Assembly (NCBI RefSeq): GCF_027105055.1
Contig: NZ_CP114264.1
Span: 2,046,001-2,110,000 of the forward strand
Length of the DNA: 64,000 nucleotides
DNA from: Acinetobacter sp. TR3
GTDB lineage: Bacteria; Pseudomonadota; Gammaproteobacteria; Pseudomonadales; Moraxellaceae
Direction of reading: 5' to 3'
Position 1 is the first letter of the stretch. Every line of letters starts with the position of its first letter. Made by a program: the position numbers and the translations under genes. Shown here piece by piece: positions 19,852 through 29,262 of the stretch. The notes beneath the pieces are model-generated. The model saw only the letters and a program-made list of their open reading frames with translations. It was not told where the DNA came from and made no database searches.

Positions 19852-21324
19852 TTAATACACATCACGTTGATAACGCTGTTGCTGCTTAAGCAGTTCTACC
19901 TGTTCATGCCCTAGAATCTCTTTTAGTGCTTGATCAACACCGCTCGCCATGCCTTGTAAACTACCACAGACATATATCGCTGCGCCTTGTGCAATCCATG
20001 CTTGTAATTGAACCGATTGTTTTCTTAGACAATCTTGAACATAGACTTTTTCAGCTTGATCACGTGAAAAAGCATAATCCACCTGATCCAGAAAACCATG
20101 CTGCTGCCAATACCGAATCTCTGTTTGGTATAAATGATCAAACTGCTGCTGTCTTTCACCAAAAATCAGCCAATTGTTTTTATATCCCCAATGCTCACGT
20201 TGACGTAAATGTGCAACTAGACCTGCGATTCCCGTACCATTACCGATTAAAATCAGTGGTCGCTCATCATGAGCTAAATGGAAACTTGGATTATGGCGTA
20301 TATTGGCTTGCAGCAATTGGTCTTGCTCTAACCCCACCGTCAACCAACCTGAACCTAGTCCTAAACCTGATTCAGTCTGTTGCTGCCTCACCACCAATTC
20401 GATTAAACCATTTTCAGGTAAGCTCGCAATCGAATACTCACGTTGAGCTAATGATTCAAACTGTGCAATCCATTCTGCGAATGAAAGCGAAGCTCTAGGC
20501 GGTAATTTTCTTAAATTTAAGCGGCGTAGTTGAGGGATGAAATCCACTGCATCTTTTTGCTGTTGTGCTGCTAAAAAATCGTGAATATCAGCCGTATTAT
20601 TTTCACATTGAATTTCTAAAATATCACCTGATGACCAAACCAAATCTTGTTCAGGAATCAATTGGATTTTATAAATTGCTTCCCCAATACTGCCTCTATT
20701 CAAACATTGGCGATGAGCAAATCTTAATTCCACATGCTCTTTTTCAAGAGATAGCGCTGAAAATTGAGTGGTGGTTAATTGCTCCAGACCAAGCAACCAT
20801 TGTTCTAAATCACGACTATTAAGCTGATCGACACAAACAGTCGAAAATAGAGCCTGAGCTTGCTGCTTCAATAACCATTGTTCTAGTGTTTTTCCAAACT
20901 GACAAAAATTCGCATAGCGTTGATCACCCAATGCAAGCACTGCAAAGGATAAATGCGATAAATCTAAAGATTGGGACAATATTTTATGGACAAATGACTG
21001 GGCGGCATCAGGTGCATCCCCTTCGCCATAAGTACTCACCACCCATAAAATATGTTGATGTTGGGTTAAATCAGCAATACTCAGTTCTTGAATATTTCGA
21101 ATTGCAGTGTGATGATCAATTAAACGCAATTGTTCAGCCGTATGCTTTGCCCAAGATTCAGCATGACCTGATTGACTTGCATACACCACTAAATAAGCAG
21201 GATGATCTTGATTGGCTTTTTGCTTCGCATGACGTTGTTGCCATAACAACCAAACGATTATAAAAAGATGTAGACTCAATAATATTGCCAATATCACAAT
21301 AATCGTCAGTACAGCTTGAGTCAT
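19852..21324 (-). CDS. membrane-anchored flavodoxin/ferredoxin-NADP reductase (CysJ-like diflavin protein)
   Basis: 490 residues: an N-terminal membrane anchor (about 5-28) followed by a basic stretch, so the rest should be cytosolic. Next come a flavodoxin domain (about 43-175; VVYASQSGHAESWA, STYGEGDAPDAA) and an FAD/NADPH reductase module (about 205-490; REYSIASLP, LILIGNGTGIAGLVAHLR, YVCGSLQGMASGV, ending RYQRDVY). The arrangement is that of sulfite-reductase flavoprotein or P450-reductase-like enzymes, but no CysI partner is nearby. It is the last gene of the ApbE-PepSY-reductase unit, 9 bp after the PepSY gene, and should feed electrons into the membrane. Confidence 0.88.
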   Translation of the reverse strand: MTQAVLTIIVILAILLSLHLFIIVWLLWQQRHAKQKANQDHPAYLVVYASQSGHAESWAKHTAEQLRLIDHHTAIRNIQELSIADLTQHQHILWVVSTYGEGDAPDAAQSFVHKILSQSLDLSHLSFAVLALGDQRYANFCQFGKTLEQWLLKQQAQALFSTVCVDQLNSRDLEQWLLGLEQLTTTQFSALSLEKEHVELRFAHRQCLNRGSIGEAIYKIQLIPEQDLVWSSGDILEIQCENNTADIHDFLAAQQQKDAVDFIPQLRRLNLRKLPPRASLSFAEWIAQFESLAQREYSIASLPENGLIELVVRQQQTESGLGLGSGWLTVGLEQDQLLQANIRHNPSFHLAHDERPLILIGNGTGIAGLVAHLRQREHWGYKNNWLIFGERQQQFDHLYQTEIRYWQQHGFLDQVDYAFSRDQAEKVYVQDCLRKQSVQLQAWIAQGAAIYVCGSLQGMASGVDQALKEILGHEQVELLKQQQRYQRDVY

Positions 21325-21333
21325 CCTTTCACC

Positions 21334-21924
21334 TTAAATAGCAGACCAAATGAGCAGAATAATTGCCGATAAACTACATGCTGTTAAAAGCAGATGTGTC
21401 ACTAAACGGGTTTTAATAGTCAGAAACAGGATATAACCTGCCAACGACAATAAAATAATGATGATTGCACTGATATCAATTAACCAATGCCAAGCTGTTC
21501 CAACGTTTTTGCCACGATGTAGATCATTTAATAGTGAAACAGGAGTAGCTGATTTTTGTGTAATTTCAACATCACCATTATCGAGCAACACCCACAAGTC
21601 GGTTGAACCTGCGGGGCTTTCGAGACGAATCATGACTTCACCATCCATCACTTCGCTACTTTTATAACGACCAATCAAAGGTTGTTTTGTACGAACATAT
21701 TCCACAATACTTTGGCTTGGATTCTCTTGTTTTTGCAGAGACGCAACCAAGGTTGGCGGTAAAGTGAATGTGGTCGTTTGCTCTGCATTTTTTGATTTAA
21801 ACCAATCAGGATTATTGAGAAATAAACCTGTAGCAGCAAAGAAGATCAAAACGATAAAGGCAAAGGCAGAAAGCCAACCATGCACATAACGTGCATGGCG
21901 GTAAAAATCACGGCGCTGATACAA
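21334..21924 (-). CDS. PepSY-domain membrane protein, probable haem-binding electron carrier
   Basis: 196 residues. The N-terminal helix has RHARYVHGWLSAFAF. A periplasmic PepSY-like segment (about 45-130) follows, then the conserved LLNDLHRGKNVGTAWHWLIDISA leading into a second helix, and a third helix at the C-terminus. The paired histidines (HARYVH, LHRG, WHW) are placed as in PepSY-TM proteins thought to bind b-type haem and move electrons across the inner membrane. It is sandwiched between the ApbE-DUF2271 gene (34 bp upstream) and the flavodoxin reductase gene (9 bp downstream). No classic flavinylation motif (SGAT/S) is visible. Confidence 0.82.
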   Translation of the reverse strand: MYQRRDFYRHARYVHGWLSAFAFIVLIFFAATGLFLNNPDWFKSKNAEQTTTFTLPPTLVASLQKQENPSQSIVEYVRTKQPLIGRYKSSEVMDGEVMIRLESPAGSTDLWVLLDNGDVEITQKSATPVSLLNDLHRGKNVGTAWHWLIDISAIIIILLSLAGYILFLTIKTRLVTHLLLTACSLSAIILLIWSAI

Positions 21925-21958
21925 GGGACTAGCCTCATAGATGGAGTGATGCTAAAGC

Positions 21959-23536
21959 TTAAGCACCACGTTGGAAATTCAATTTAACTGTACCAATTTC
22001 TGCTTGAGCAGGCAGCGTTTGTGTTGCAGCTTTTGGTGTGACATTCAACTCAATGGTTTGATAAGAATGATCACCATGCTCACGCGAAGTTTCAATATGG
22101 ATAATATATTTACCTGCATTCACTATTTTACCCGCTTCATCTTTACCATCCCAAGCCAACTTATACTGTCCTGGTTGACGTGAAGGTTTTGCAACAGCAT
22201 CTAAGTTTGGCATTTGACGACCATATCGACGCCACCAAACATAGTTAGAGTTAATCCACTTCTCATCTTTACCCCAGACAGCCAGTGTACGCACAATCTT
22301 TTTATCACTATCTGTTACCCAAACCGAGACATAAGGCGCACGGTAGTTGTCTACTGCGATCTTTGGAATATTCACTTCTAACTGAGCTTGATAGCCTTTT
22401 GGCCAAGCTGTTGCTGCACCATTCGCTGCAACATGACGCATCATTCCAGGTTGATTGGCATCCATTAAAGATGACCATCCTGAACTTTGATAACGTGTGC
22501 CATCAGTTGCAACAAGTTGAGCCTCATAACCGACGAGTTGTTCAATCAGTTGCATCCCCTCATGTGCAGGCATTGCAGTTAATGCGGTTGCTAATGCATC
22601 TGAATCAGCAGCACACTGTCCAACCACAACACATTGTTCAACGTTTTGAATCGGTTGTCCTGTATGTGGATTTAACAAATGCGATTGATTTGCGAGTCCA
22701 CGATAGCCTTGACCACTAAAAGCCACAGCTTGATCTTTAAGGTTGAGTACTTGAGTTGGTGCAACATTATCAAAACGTTCATTCGGGTCTTGTACACCAA
22801 CTTTCCAACCCGCTTGTTGAGGTGATTGCCCCCAAACACGCATATCACCGCCAATATCAATCAGAATCCCTTGTAAATGTGGTACAGCTTGTTTTGCTGC
22901 CAACAAAGCACGGTCAATCACATAACCTTTGGCATAAGCATCAGGTGCAATTTTAACTGCTGAAGGTGTTTTAATTTGTTTCGTTTCAGGATTCAGTTCA
23001 ATACTTTGCGTTTGTAACTGACGCAGTAATGATTCTTGAGTATTGTCATCCAAGCGTTGGACTTGATTGCTTTGTTCCCACAACTGAATCAACTGCCCTA
23101 AACGCGCATCAAAACCACCACATGTTGCACTGCGCCATTGCTCACAAGCCGCAACAACCTCATAAAGTTCAGATGAAGCAGAAATTTGGTGTTCACGATT
23201 TAATTGGCTAATTTCACTATCAGCACGCCAAACTGAAAGAATTTGATCAAGTCGAGCAATTTCTGTCTGAATCGCTTGTAATGCCTTTTCTGCATCTTGT
23301 TGCTGAGATGTAGTGACCACAACATCTAAAGATGTACCTAGCACATGATCTTGATGAAAACGATAACTTGGTGCTTGAGCTGACTCAGATAACTGTTGTA
23401 TTGCATTTTCACTGAGACTCGGCTCATTTGCTTGAGTCGCCGTGATTGGTGACATGAATACAGCCAACGCTGCCATCAACGGTGATAAACGAAAGAGTAT
23501 CTGTACTGGACGAGAAAGTTGTTGAGTTGATGACAT
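21959..23536 (-). CDS. ApbE (FAD:protein FMN transferase) fused to a DUF2271 domain
   Basis: 525 residues with an N-terminal signal/anchor (about 12-37, ending ATQANE) for export. The ApbE domain (about 55-345) has SVWRADSEISQLN, IDIGGDMRVWG, SHLLNPHTGQP and the metal/catalytic DSDALATAL. ApbE attaches FMN to Ser/Thr of exported redox proteins. The C-terminal part (about 380-515) is DUF2271-like: VSVWVTDSDKKIVRTLAVWG, WWRRYGRQM and AWDGKDEAGKIVNAGKYIIHIETSRE. Fusion of the two into one chain is notable because they are commonly separate genes. It is the first gene of the three-gene unit; a 20-bp palindrome lies 32 bp upstream. Confidence 0.88.
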   Translation of the reverse strand: MSSTQQLSRPVQILFRLSPLMAALAVFMSPITATQANEPSLSENAIQQLSESAQAPSYRFHQDHVLGTSLDVVVTTSQQQDAEKALQAIQTEIARLDQILSVWRADSEISQLNREHQISASSELYEVVAACEQWRSATCGGFDARLGQLIQLWEQSNQVQRLDDNTQESLLRQLQTQSIELNPETKQIKTPSAVKIAPDAYAKGYVIDRALLAAKQAVPHLQGILIDIGGDMRVWGQSPQQAGWKVGVQDPNERFDNVAPTQVLNLKDQAVAFSGQGYRGLANQSHLLNPHTGQPIQNVEQCVVVGQCAADSDALATALTAMPAHEGMQLIEQLVGYEAQLVATDGTRYQSSGWSSLMDANQPGMMRHVAANGAATAWPKGYQAQLEVNIPKIAVDNYRAPYVSVWVTDSDKKIVRTLAVWGKDEKWINSNYVWWRRYGRQMPNLDAVAKPSRQPGQYKLAWDGKDEAGKIVNAGKYIIHIETSREHGDHSYQTIELNVTPKAATQTLPAQAEIGTVKLNFQRGA

Positions 23537-23567
23537 ACTAGGGTTCCATTCTCCAAGATTTACCTAA

Positions 23568-23587
23568 AATCTATTGATCAATAGATT
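23568..23587. promoter_or_regulatory. 20-bp perfect palindrome upstream of apbE-DUF2271
   Basis: AATCTATTGATCAATAGATT is its own reverse complement. It sits 32 bp before the apbE ATG in the 322-bp divergent gap, where an operator would lie. It does not match the Fur consensus. Confidence 0.5.
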
Positions 23588-23782
23588 CAAAATAATGCTC
23601 TTAACTTTATCTTAATGCTCATCTTGTTTTCAGCAAAATTTTGGCAGAATGAATGACTATATTACTAAATAAAATCAATGACATTAATCAAAATTAGGCT
23701 TCACATAAGCGAGGGAAATATTCTTTTAATTGCCAATCCAAGTGTTTCAGCTTGACGATTAAAAATTTATCGAAATAATATT

Positions 23783-23801
23783 GCAATTGATACTCGTTAT
23801 C
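23783..23801. promoter_or_regulatory. Fur-box-like site upstream of the DUF4198 gene
   Basis: GCAATTGATACTCGTTATC agrees with the 19-bp Fur consensus at 14 positions by my count, 57 bp before the DUF4198 start codon and in the gap divergent from apbE. Confidence 0.55.
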
Positions 23802-23858
23802 AAGTAGATTGTCACAAATCTTGTGCGTTTTGCTTATTTATCTTTTAAGGAATTCTTC

Positions 23859-24749
23859 ATGCGTCATTTGGTTACGATTGCATTACTTTCTGCATTACCA
23901 ACATTAAGTTTTGCCCATACTGCTAGCCCTTTTTTATTGCCAGAAGTATTTGATAGTAAGTCAGACAATGTTAGTTTCCAAAGTAGTATCACTGTAGAAA
24001 AATTCTTTGTTCCAAGCAGAAACTTTAAAACGAGTTACCAAGTTACAAGCCCTGATGGAAAGACGACATCACTTAATGCAGCAGCAGAACTGAAAAAGTT
24101 TAATATTGCTGAATTCACTTTAGCCAATGAAGGAACCTACCGTATCCGAACCAAAGATGCTGTAGGTAATCCAACCAAATATGCTTTAGTGGATGGTCAT
24201 TGGTTACGTGTACGCGCACCACGCCCTGCAAATGCATCACCAATGCAACAACCCCAAGCAAATGCTGAACAAAAAGCACCTCAACAAGCGCCTGCGAATC
24301 AACCACCTCGTTTTGTTGCTGAAGACCAAGTTCCAGCCAATGCAAAAACAATACAAACCACCAATTATTATATTGCCGAAAGTTTTGTAACGAAAGGCAA
24401 ACCAAGCCCAACTCCACAAGTTGAAAATAAAGGTTTTGAGTTTAAATTTTTAACACATCCAAATGAATTATATGTTGGTGAATCACTTAAAGCACAAGTT
24501 TTAATGGATGGCAAAGCTGTTCCTAACTTAGAAGTTGATGTCTTTAAAGGTGCAAGTAGCTATCAACCAAATGCAAAACGTGAACAACCCCATGTGAAAA
24601 CCAATGCAAAAGGTGAAGTTGAAGTTAAATTTAATGAAGCTGGTATTTATTTAATTACAGCCGTTTATCCTGAAGCAAACACTGATAATACCAAACAACC
24701 TGTGACTCAAACCTATACTTATAGTGTTACTGTAGAAGTGACTGAATAA
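23859..24749 (+). CDS. DUF4198-type periplasmic protein
   Basis: 296 residues from the ATG at 23859, with AAGGA upstream; the frame is open to 23823 but the extra part has no ribosome-binding site. The signal peptide is MRHLVTIALLSALPTLSFA, so the mature protein starts HTASPFLLPEVF. Two beta-rich halves (about 20-120 and 170-295) are joined by a Pro/Gln/Ala-rich linker. The second half has the DUF4198/CbiK-like layout YVGESLKAQVLMDGK, KTNAKGEVEVKF and GIYLITAVY. Such proteins accompany metal-uptake and PepSY genes. It is divergent from the ApbE unit and has a Fur-like box. Confidence 0.82.
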   Translation: MRHLVTIALLSALPTLSFAHTASPFLLPEVFDSKSDNVSFQSSITVEKFFVPSRNFKTSYQVTSPDGKTTSLNAAAELKKFNIAEFTLANEGTYRIRTKDAVGNPTKYALVDGHWLRVRAPRPANASPMQQPQANAEQKAPQQAPANQPPRFVAEDQVPANAKTIQTTNYYIAESFVTKGKPSPTPQVENKGFEFKFLTHPNELYVGESLKAQVLMDGKAVPNLEVDVFKGASSYQPNAKREQPHVKTNAKGEVEVKFNEAGIYLITAVYPEANTDNTKQPVTQTYTYSVTVEVTE

Positions 24750-24756
24750 GTCGATT

Positions 24757-24787
24757 AGGCACTTACTTGCTGTAAGTGCCTTTCTTT
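24757..24787 (+). terminator. terminator after the DUF4198 gene
   Basis: AGGCACTTAC, a five-base loop and GTAAGTGCCT are followed by TTCTTT. Confidence 0.88.
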
Positions 24788-24863
24788 CACCTTGTTATAA
24801 AATACAATTCATTTTGATCATAAAAATAGTATTTTGTTTTAAAACGAATACTTACCCTGTTTT

Positions 24864-25684
24864 ATGACTTCAAAAAAAACCAGTGATGCAGGCATCTTTT
24901 TATGGATGGTTTATCAAACCATGTAAAAGATGAATCTAGACGCAGCAGCCATTTTTGCCAGTGTACATTTACCCGATCAAGCTCCTGATAAATTTGTCCG
25001 CCGTGATAATTCAACTCAATCACGTTTTTGGCATGCAGCAGCAGAAATCAGTCGAGATCAAAATGTTGGTTTGCATATTGCATCAATGTTCCCGCCTTTC
25101 GTGGGCAAGTAATTGAATATCTTTTTCTCAGTAGCCCAACCTTTGGCGAAGGTCTAAAAAGAACGATTCGCTATCAAGCATTATTGACAGACGCAATGTC
25201 ATTTAAGCTTTTATTCAAAAATGAAACGACTACAATTATTTCTGGTCTTAATCATCCAATTCGACATTATTTAGAATGTGAGATTGGAATTTTACTCAAT
25301 TTTTTAAAATATATGAGTGAAAATACTTTTGTACCGATTGAAATTGGTTTGCCTTATCAAGAAGGTGCAACACAAGAAGAATATTTTAAAGTATGGGGCT
25401 GTCCTGTCAAACTCGGACAAACAGATGGTTATATTTGCTTTGATCAACAACTATTAAATATTCCCTCACCTGCATATGAACCTGAATTATTAAAAATCCA
25501 CGAGCATCATGCAGAATCTCAACTTGAACGCCTTAACAAACATCAACTCATCCAGCAGATAGAAAGAATTCTAGCCAACGGTTTACTAGAATCAGGCGAA
25601 TTTGACCAAAACATAGTCGCATAACATTTAAATCGTAGCGCTCGCAGCTTAAGGGCTGATTTACATTTACTTAATACTAAGTGA
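24864..25684 (+). pseudogene. AraC-family transcriptional regulator remnant (multiple lesions)
   Basis: The frame from the ATG at 24864 reads SDAGIFLWMVYQTM, meets TAA (24924-24926), resumes in frame at MNLDAAAIFASVHLPDQAPDK and SRFWHAAAEISRDQNVGLHI, then shifts frame near 25085-25100. It continues in the next frame as PAFRGQVIEYLFLSSPTF and the rest of the N-terminal arabinose-binding-like domain (PF12625 type). A TAA at 25622 interrupts the start of the helix-turn-helix (remnant HLNRSARSLRADLHLL), and the DNA-binding domain is then lost at a stop at 25682. Two stops, one frameshift and a missing C-terminus make it non-functional. Confidence 0.88.
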
Positions 25685-25736
25685 TTGCGGGTTATCTTGA
25701 ACGTTTAGCTAGGAATGGTATTTTCGTAAAGTCTGG

Positions 25737-26294
25737 TTGCATGAATTTCCAAGCAAAAATAGAAACAGGCCATTTTTCACGCATATTGCTCACCACAAAC
25801 GCGCACGCCTAAATAGCTTTCATGATGAAGGTTATGCAGAATCCATGTTAAAAAACGCTGAAATGTATAATGAAAAATCAGCACTTATCGGTCTAGCAGC
25901 GGCATCAACAATTTTCCTGCCCGTTGCGCCTTTTTTTACTGCTGGTTTGTATTATGGTATTTGGAATTATTGGAAAGTTCATGCCAAATCACACTTAGAC
26001 CCTGAATACGCCAAGCAACGAATTCCGTGGCATTATGACCACCACATGACCAGTAACCAAAATGCCAACTGGTGTATAACCAAGCCTTGGTTTGACTATA
26101 TTATGGGAACACGTGTTTTAACTGATGTATCGCATACGGAAACAAACCCTCTAGCCATCAAAATGCCATTATGGTTAGAAAAAAAAGTGAATCGTGTTGC
26201 TCGCCGTGTATTACCTAAAGCCTATGCAAAAATTGATGCGAATACTCAACTAGATCAGCACAATTTGCGTCAAGGGATTGAAATCGCTTTGTAA
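25737..26294 (+). pseudogene. C-terminal part of a fatty-acid hydroxylase-superfamily protein
   Basis: The open frame begins with no convincing start (TTG 25737, no ribosome-binding site; the preceding stop is at 25710). It encodes two HxxHH di-iron histidine clusters, FFTHIAHHKRAR and WHYDHHMTSNQNANWC, with a hydrophobic hairpin between (GLAAASTIFLPVAPFFTAGLYY) and the conserved KPWFDYIMGTR. The first histidine cluster and leading helices expected in this membrane hydroxylase superfamily (PF04116 type) are absent. It abuts the broken AraC regulator, so a deletion across both genes is likely. It could be a short intact variant. Confidence 0.6.
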
Positions 26295-26322
26295 ATGATA
26301 AAGTGAACATGATTTTAATCTG

Positions 26323-26348
26323 CCGAGCAAATATCAGCTCGGTTTTTT
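26323..26348 (+). terminator. terminator between the hydroxylase remnant and the SMR pump
   Basis: CCGAGC, an eight-base loop and GCTCGG are followed by six T. Confidence 0.88.
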
Positions 26349-26354
26349 ATTTGA

Positions 26355-26687
26355 TTAATGAGAACTCGTTTTCGACAATAAGTTTAAGATCAGTACACCA
26401 CTCATAATCAGTACAATCCCAATAATTCCCCAAACATCTAACTTCTGATCAAATACAAACCATGCCACTGTGGTAATCAAAACAATTCCAACACCCGACC
26501 ATACCGCATAAGCAATACCAACGGGAATTGTTTTCAATGTGAGAGATAAACAATAAAATGCAATCATATAACCGAGTACAACAACAATAGATGCAATCGG
26601 CTTAGTGAACCCTTCACTACTTTTTAAAGCAGAAGTAGCAATCACTTCAGCAACAATTGCGATAAATAAAATGAGCCAATTCTTCAT
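26355..26687 (-). CDS. small multidrug resistance efflux pump (EmrE/AbeS-like)
   Basis: 110 residues and four hydrophobic helices, the standard SMR size. Glu14 in [13 protein letters not shown] is the essential proton/drug-binding acid. [28 protein letters not shown] carries the family signature. Members work as antiparallel dimers in the inner membrane and export quaternary ammonium compounds, dyes and some antibiotics in exchange for protons. The A. baumannii member is AbeS; I cannot tell orthologue from paralogue by eye. The gene is its own unit between two terminators. Confidence 0.92.
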   Translation of the reverse strand: MKNWLILFIAIVAEVIATSALKSSEGFTKPIASIVVVLGYMIAFYCLSLTLKTIPVGIAYAVWSGVGIVLITTVAWFVFDQKLDVWGIIGIVLIMSGVLILNLLSKTSSH

Positions 26688-26726
26688 TCAATTTCCCATA
26701 GATAAATGGTTAAGAACAAAATTAAA

Positions 26727-26759
26727 AAAAATACCCTCTTATAAAAAGAGGGTATTTTT
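26727..26759 (-). terminator. terminator of mnmG
   Basis: AAAAATACCCTCTT, five loop bases and AAGAGGGTATTTTT form a 14-bp stem between the end of mnmG and the SMR gene; on the minus strand it ends in a T-run. Confidence 0.9.
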
Positions 26760-26781
26760 AACACGTAACTTTATACAAGAA

Positions 26782-28662
26782 TTATGCTGATTTCTTCGCC
26801 ATATTATTTTTGCGAATGGTGATCATCAATAATTGTACTGCAGCAGGCGTTACACCTGGGATACGACTAGCTTGTGCCAAAGTTTCTGGACGAACTGTTT
26901 TTAACTTCAAGGTGATTTCACGTGACAAACCTGAAATCCCATCATATTCAAAATCAGCAGGAATTCGGGTTTCTTCTAGACGTTTCAATTGTGCAACATC
27001 TTCATGCTGACGATGAATATAGCCTTCGTATTTCACCGCGATTTCAATCTGCTCACCCACTTGCTCTGAAACTTCAGAACCCGTTAACTCTGCAATTTGA
27101 CTGAAATTGATATTTGGACGTTTCAGCAAATCGATCGCACTACATTCTTTACTAAGATCTGCACCCGTCATTTCAACGAATTTTTTACCCATTGGGTTAT
27201 TCGGTGCCGCCCACAAATGTTGTAAACGAGAAGTTTCACGCTCAACCGCTTCCATTTTTTCGCTATATGCAGCCCAACGCTCATCATCCACTAAGCCAAG
27301 CTCACGACCAATAGATGTTAGACGTTGATCAGCATTGTCTTCACGCAACATCAAACGATATTCCGCACGCGAGGTAAACATACGGTACGGCTCTTTGGTG
27401 CCAAGTGTAATCAAATCGTCAACCAATACGCCCATGTAAGCTTGATCACGTTTTGGTGTCCACTCTTCTTGTTCCCACGCACGGCGTGCAGCATTCAAAC
27501 CAGCAAGCAAACCCTGTGCCCCCGCTTCTTCATAACCTGTGGTACCGTTGATTTGACCAGCAAAGTACAGATTTTGAATCGCTTTGGTTTCAAGTGTAAA
27601 TTTCAATGCTTGTGGATTGAAATAGTCATATTCAATCGCATAGCCTGGGCGCAAGATATGCGCATTTTCCATACCACGGATCGAACGAACTAAATTGAAC
27701 TGTACGTCAAATGGTAATGATGTTGAAATCCCGTTTGGATAAAGTTCATGCGTATCCAAGCCTTCTGGCTCTAAGAACACTTGATGTGAATCTTTATCAG
27801 CAAAACGGTGAATCTTATCTTCAATTGATGGGCAATAGCGTGGCCCCACACCTTCGATCACCCCTGTATACATGGGTGAACGATCTAAACCACCACGAAT
27901 AATCTCGTGAGTTTTTTCACTCGTATGTGTGATATAGCAATTCACCTGTTCAGGATGCATGGATGCATCACCCATAAATGACATTACAGGCGATGGGAAA
28001 TCACCTGGCTGTGGCGTCATCACAGAGAAATCAACCGTACGCGCATCAATACGTGGTGGTGTACCTGTTTTTAAACGACCTACTGGCAATTTAAGTTCAC
28101 GCAAACGATGAGCTAATGCAATTGACGGTGGATCGCCCGCACGACCACCACTTGAGTTTTGTAGACCAATATGAATCACACCACCCAAGAATGTACCTGT
28201 CGTCAATACCACAGTTTTGGTATCAAAACGGATGCCCATTTGAGTCACAACACCCTTAACGGTATCGCCTTCTACAATAAGATCATCTGCCGCTTGTTGG
28301 AAAATATCCAAGTTGGCTTGGTTTTCTAAGGTATGACGAATTGCAGCTTTAAAACGTACACGGTCAGCTTGCGCACGCGTTGCACGAACCGCAGCACCTT
28401 TACGAGAGTTTAAAATACGGAATTGAATACCACCTTTATCCGCAGCAAGTGCCATTGCACCACCTAAGGCATCAATCTCACGAACAAGATGTGATTTACC
28501 AATACCACCAATCGCAGGGTTACAGCTCATCTGTCCCAAAGTTTCAATATTATGCGTCAACAATAATGTTTGTCTTCCCATACGTGCTGCAGCAAGTGCC
28601 GCTTCCGTACCAGCGTGACCGCCACCAATTACGATAACGTCGTAAACTTTAGGATAGTGCAT
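26782..28662 (-). CDS. mnmG: tRNA uridine-5-carboxymethylaminomethyl modification enzyme MnmG
   Basis: The FAD partner of MnmE: together they install (carboxymethyl)aminomethyl groups on wobble uridine 34 of several tRNAs using tetrahydrofolate and GTP. The FAD-binding fold begins [19 protein letters not shown] (residues 10-28). [37 protein letters not shown] and [16 protein letters not shown] are family signatures, and the C-terminal helical domain ends [10 protein letters not shown]. The length of 626 residues is usual. It is monocistronic here. Confidence 0.97.
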   Translation of the reverse strand: MHYPKVYDVIVIGGGHAGTEAALAAARMGRQTLLLTHNIETLGQMSCNPAIGGIGKSHLVREIDALGGAMALAADKGGIQFRILNSRKGAAVRATRAQADRVRFKAAIRHTLENQANLDIFQQAADDLIVEGDTVKGVVTQMGIRFDTKTVVLTTGTFLGGVIHIGLQNSSGGRAGDPPSIALAHRLRELKLPVGRLKTGTPPRIDARTVDFSVMTPQPGDFPSPVMSFMGDASMHPEQVNCYITHTSEKTHEIIRGGLDRSPMYTGVIEGVGPRYCPSIEDKIHRFADKDSHQVFLEPEGLDTHELYPNGISTSLPFDVQFNLVRSIRGMENAHILRPGYAIEYDYFNPQALKFTLETKAIQNLYFAGQINGTTGYEEAGAQGLLAGLNAARRAWEQEEWTPKRDQAYMGVLVDDLITLGTKEPYRMFTSRAEYRLMLREDNADQRLTSIGRELGLVDDERWAAYSEKMEAVERETSRLQHLWAAPNNPMGKKFVEMTGADLSKECSAIDLLKRPNINFSQIAELTGSEVSEQVGEQIEIAVKYEGYIHRQHEDVAQLKRLEETRIPADFEYDGISGLSREITLKLKTVRPETLAQASRIPGVTPAAVQLLMITIRKNNMAKKSA

Positions 28663-28913
28663 AGTGGTAAATGTGTATTCAAAAAATGACAGAGTATTAT
28701 ACAGGATTTTTCATATTAAGTTGACAAAAACCGTCAATATTCTTATTCACTAGAAATCAATAATCTGCATACAAAACACACAAAAAGAAACCTTCTGTTG
28801 CATTTTTCTTCTATGGTTAACAAAGCGCCACACAATCATTAACCTGATCGCCACTGTTTTACTGAATGAATTTCTTATTCTAATTAATGCATAAAATACT
28901 TTAGGAAAATGAT

Positions 28914-29228
28914 ATGAACAAAAAGTTTTTAATTTCATCGTTTCTTTGTAGCCTATGTTTAGCTCTAACTGCACAAGTAAATGCTAAATCGACTGTTGAT
29001 GCTCAAGCTCAAAAGTATCAACAAGTTTGTAAAAGCAAAAAACAAGGTGATATAGTTTCTTTTGCTTATAAAGGTGTTGTTTATAATGGCACATGTGAAC
29101 CGAATGAAGCTGGAAAACTAGCATTACTGCCACCGATGCCTGCTAACAACGCGACACCTGAAACTCAAAGCAAAATTTCAGAAACTCAGTCCGCACCTCG
29201 TCCAGTAAGTTCAGTACAAACACCATAG
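28914..29228 (+). CDS. small exported protein, unknown
   Basis: 104 residues with a clear signal peptide (MNKKFLISSFLCSLCLALTAQVNA, cleavage near residue 24). The mature part has two cysteines (VCKSKK, GTCEPN) that could pair, a small beta-like core (GDIVSFAYKGVVYNGTC) and a Pro/Thr/Ser-rich tail. AGGAAA precedes the ATG. It is a single-gene unit ending at a strong terminator. No family recognised. Confidence 0.72.
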   Translation: MNKKFLISSFLCSLCLALTAQVNAKSTVDAQAQKYQQVCKSKKQGDIVSFAYKGVVYNGTCEPNEAGKLALLPPMPANNATPETQSKISETQSAPRPVSSVQTP

Positions 29229-29262
29229 ATTTGTGCAAATAGGAAAGTTATAAATATTTAAA

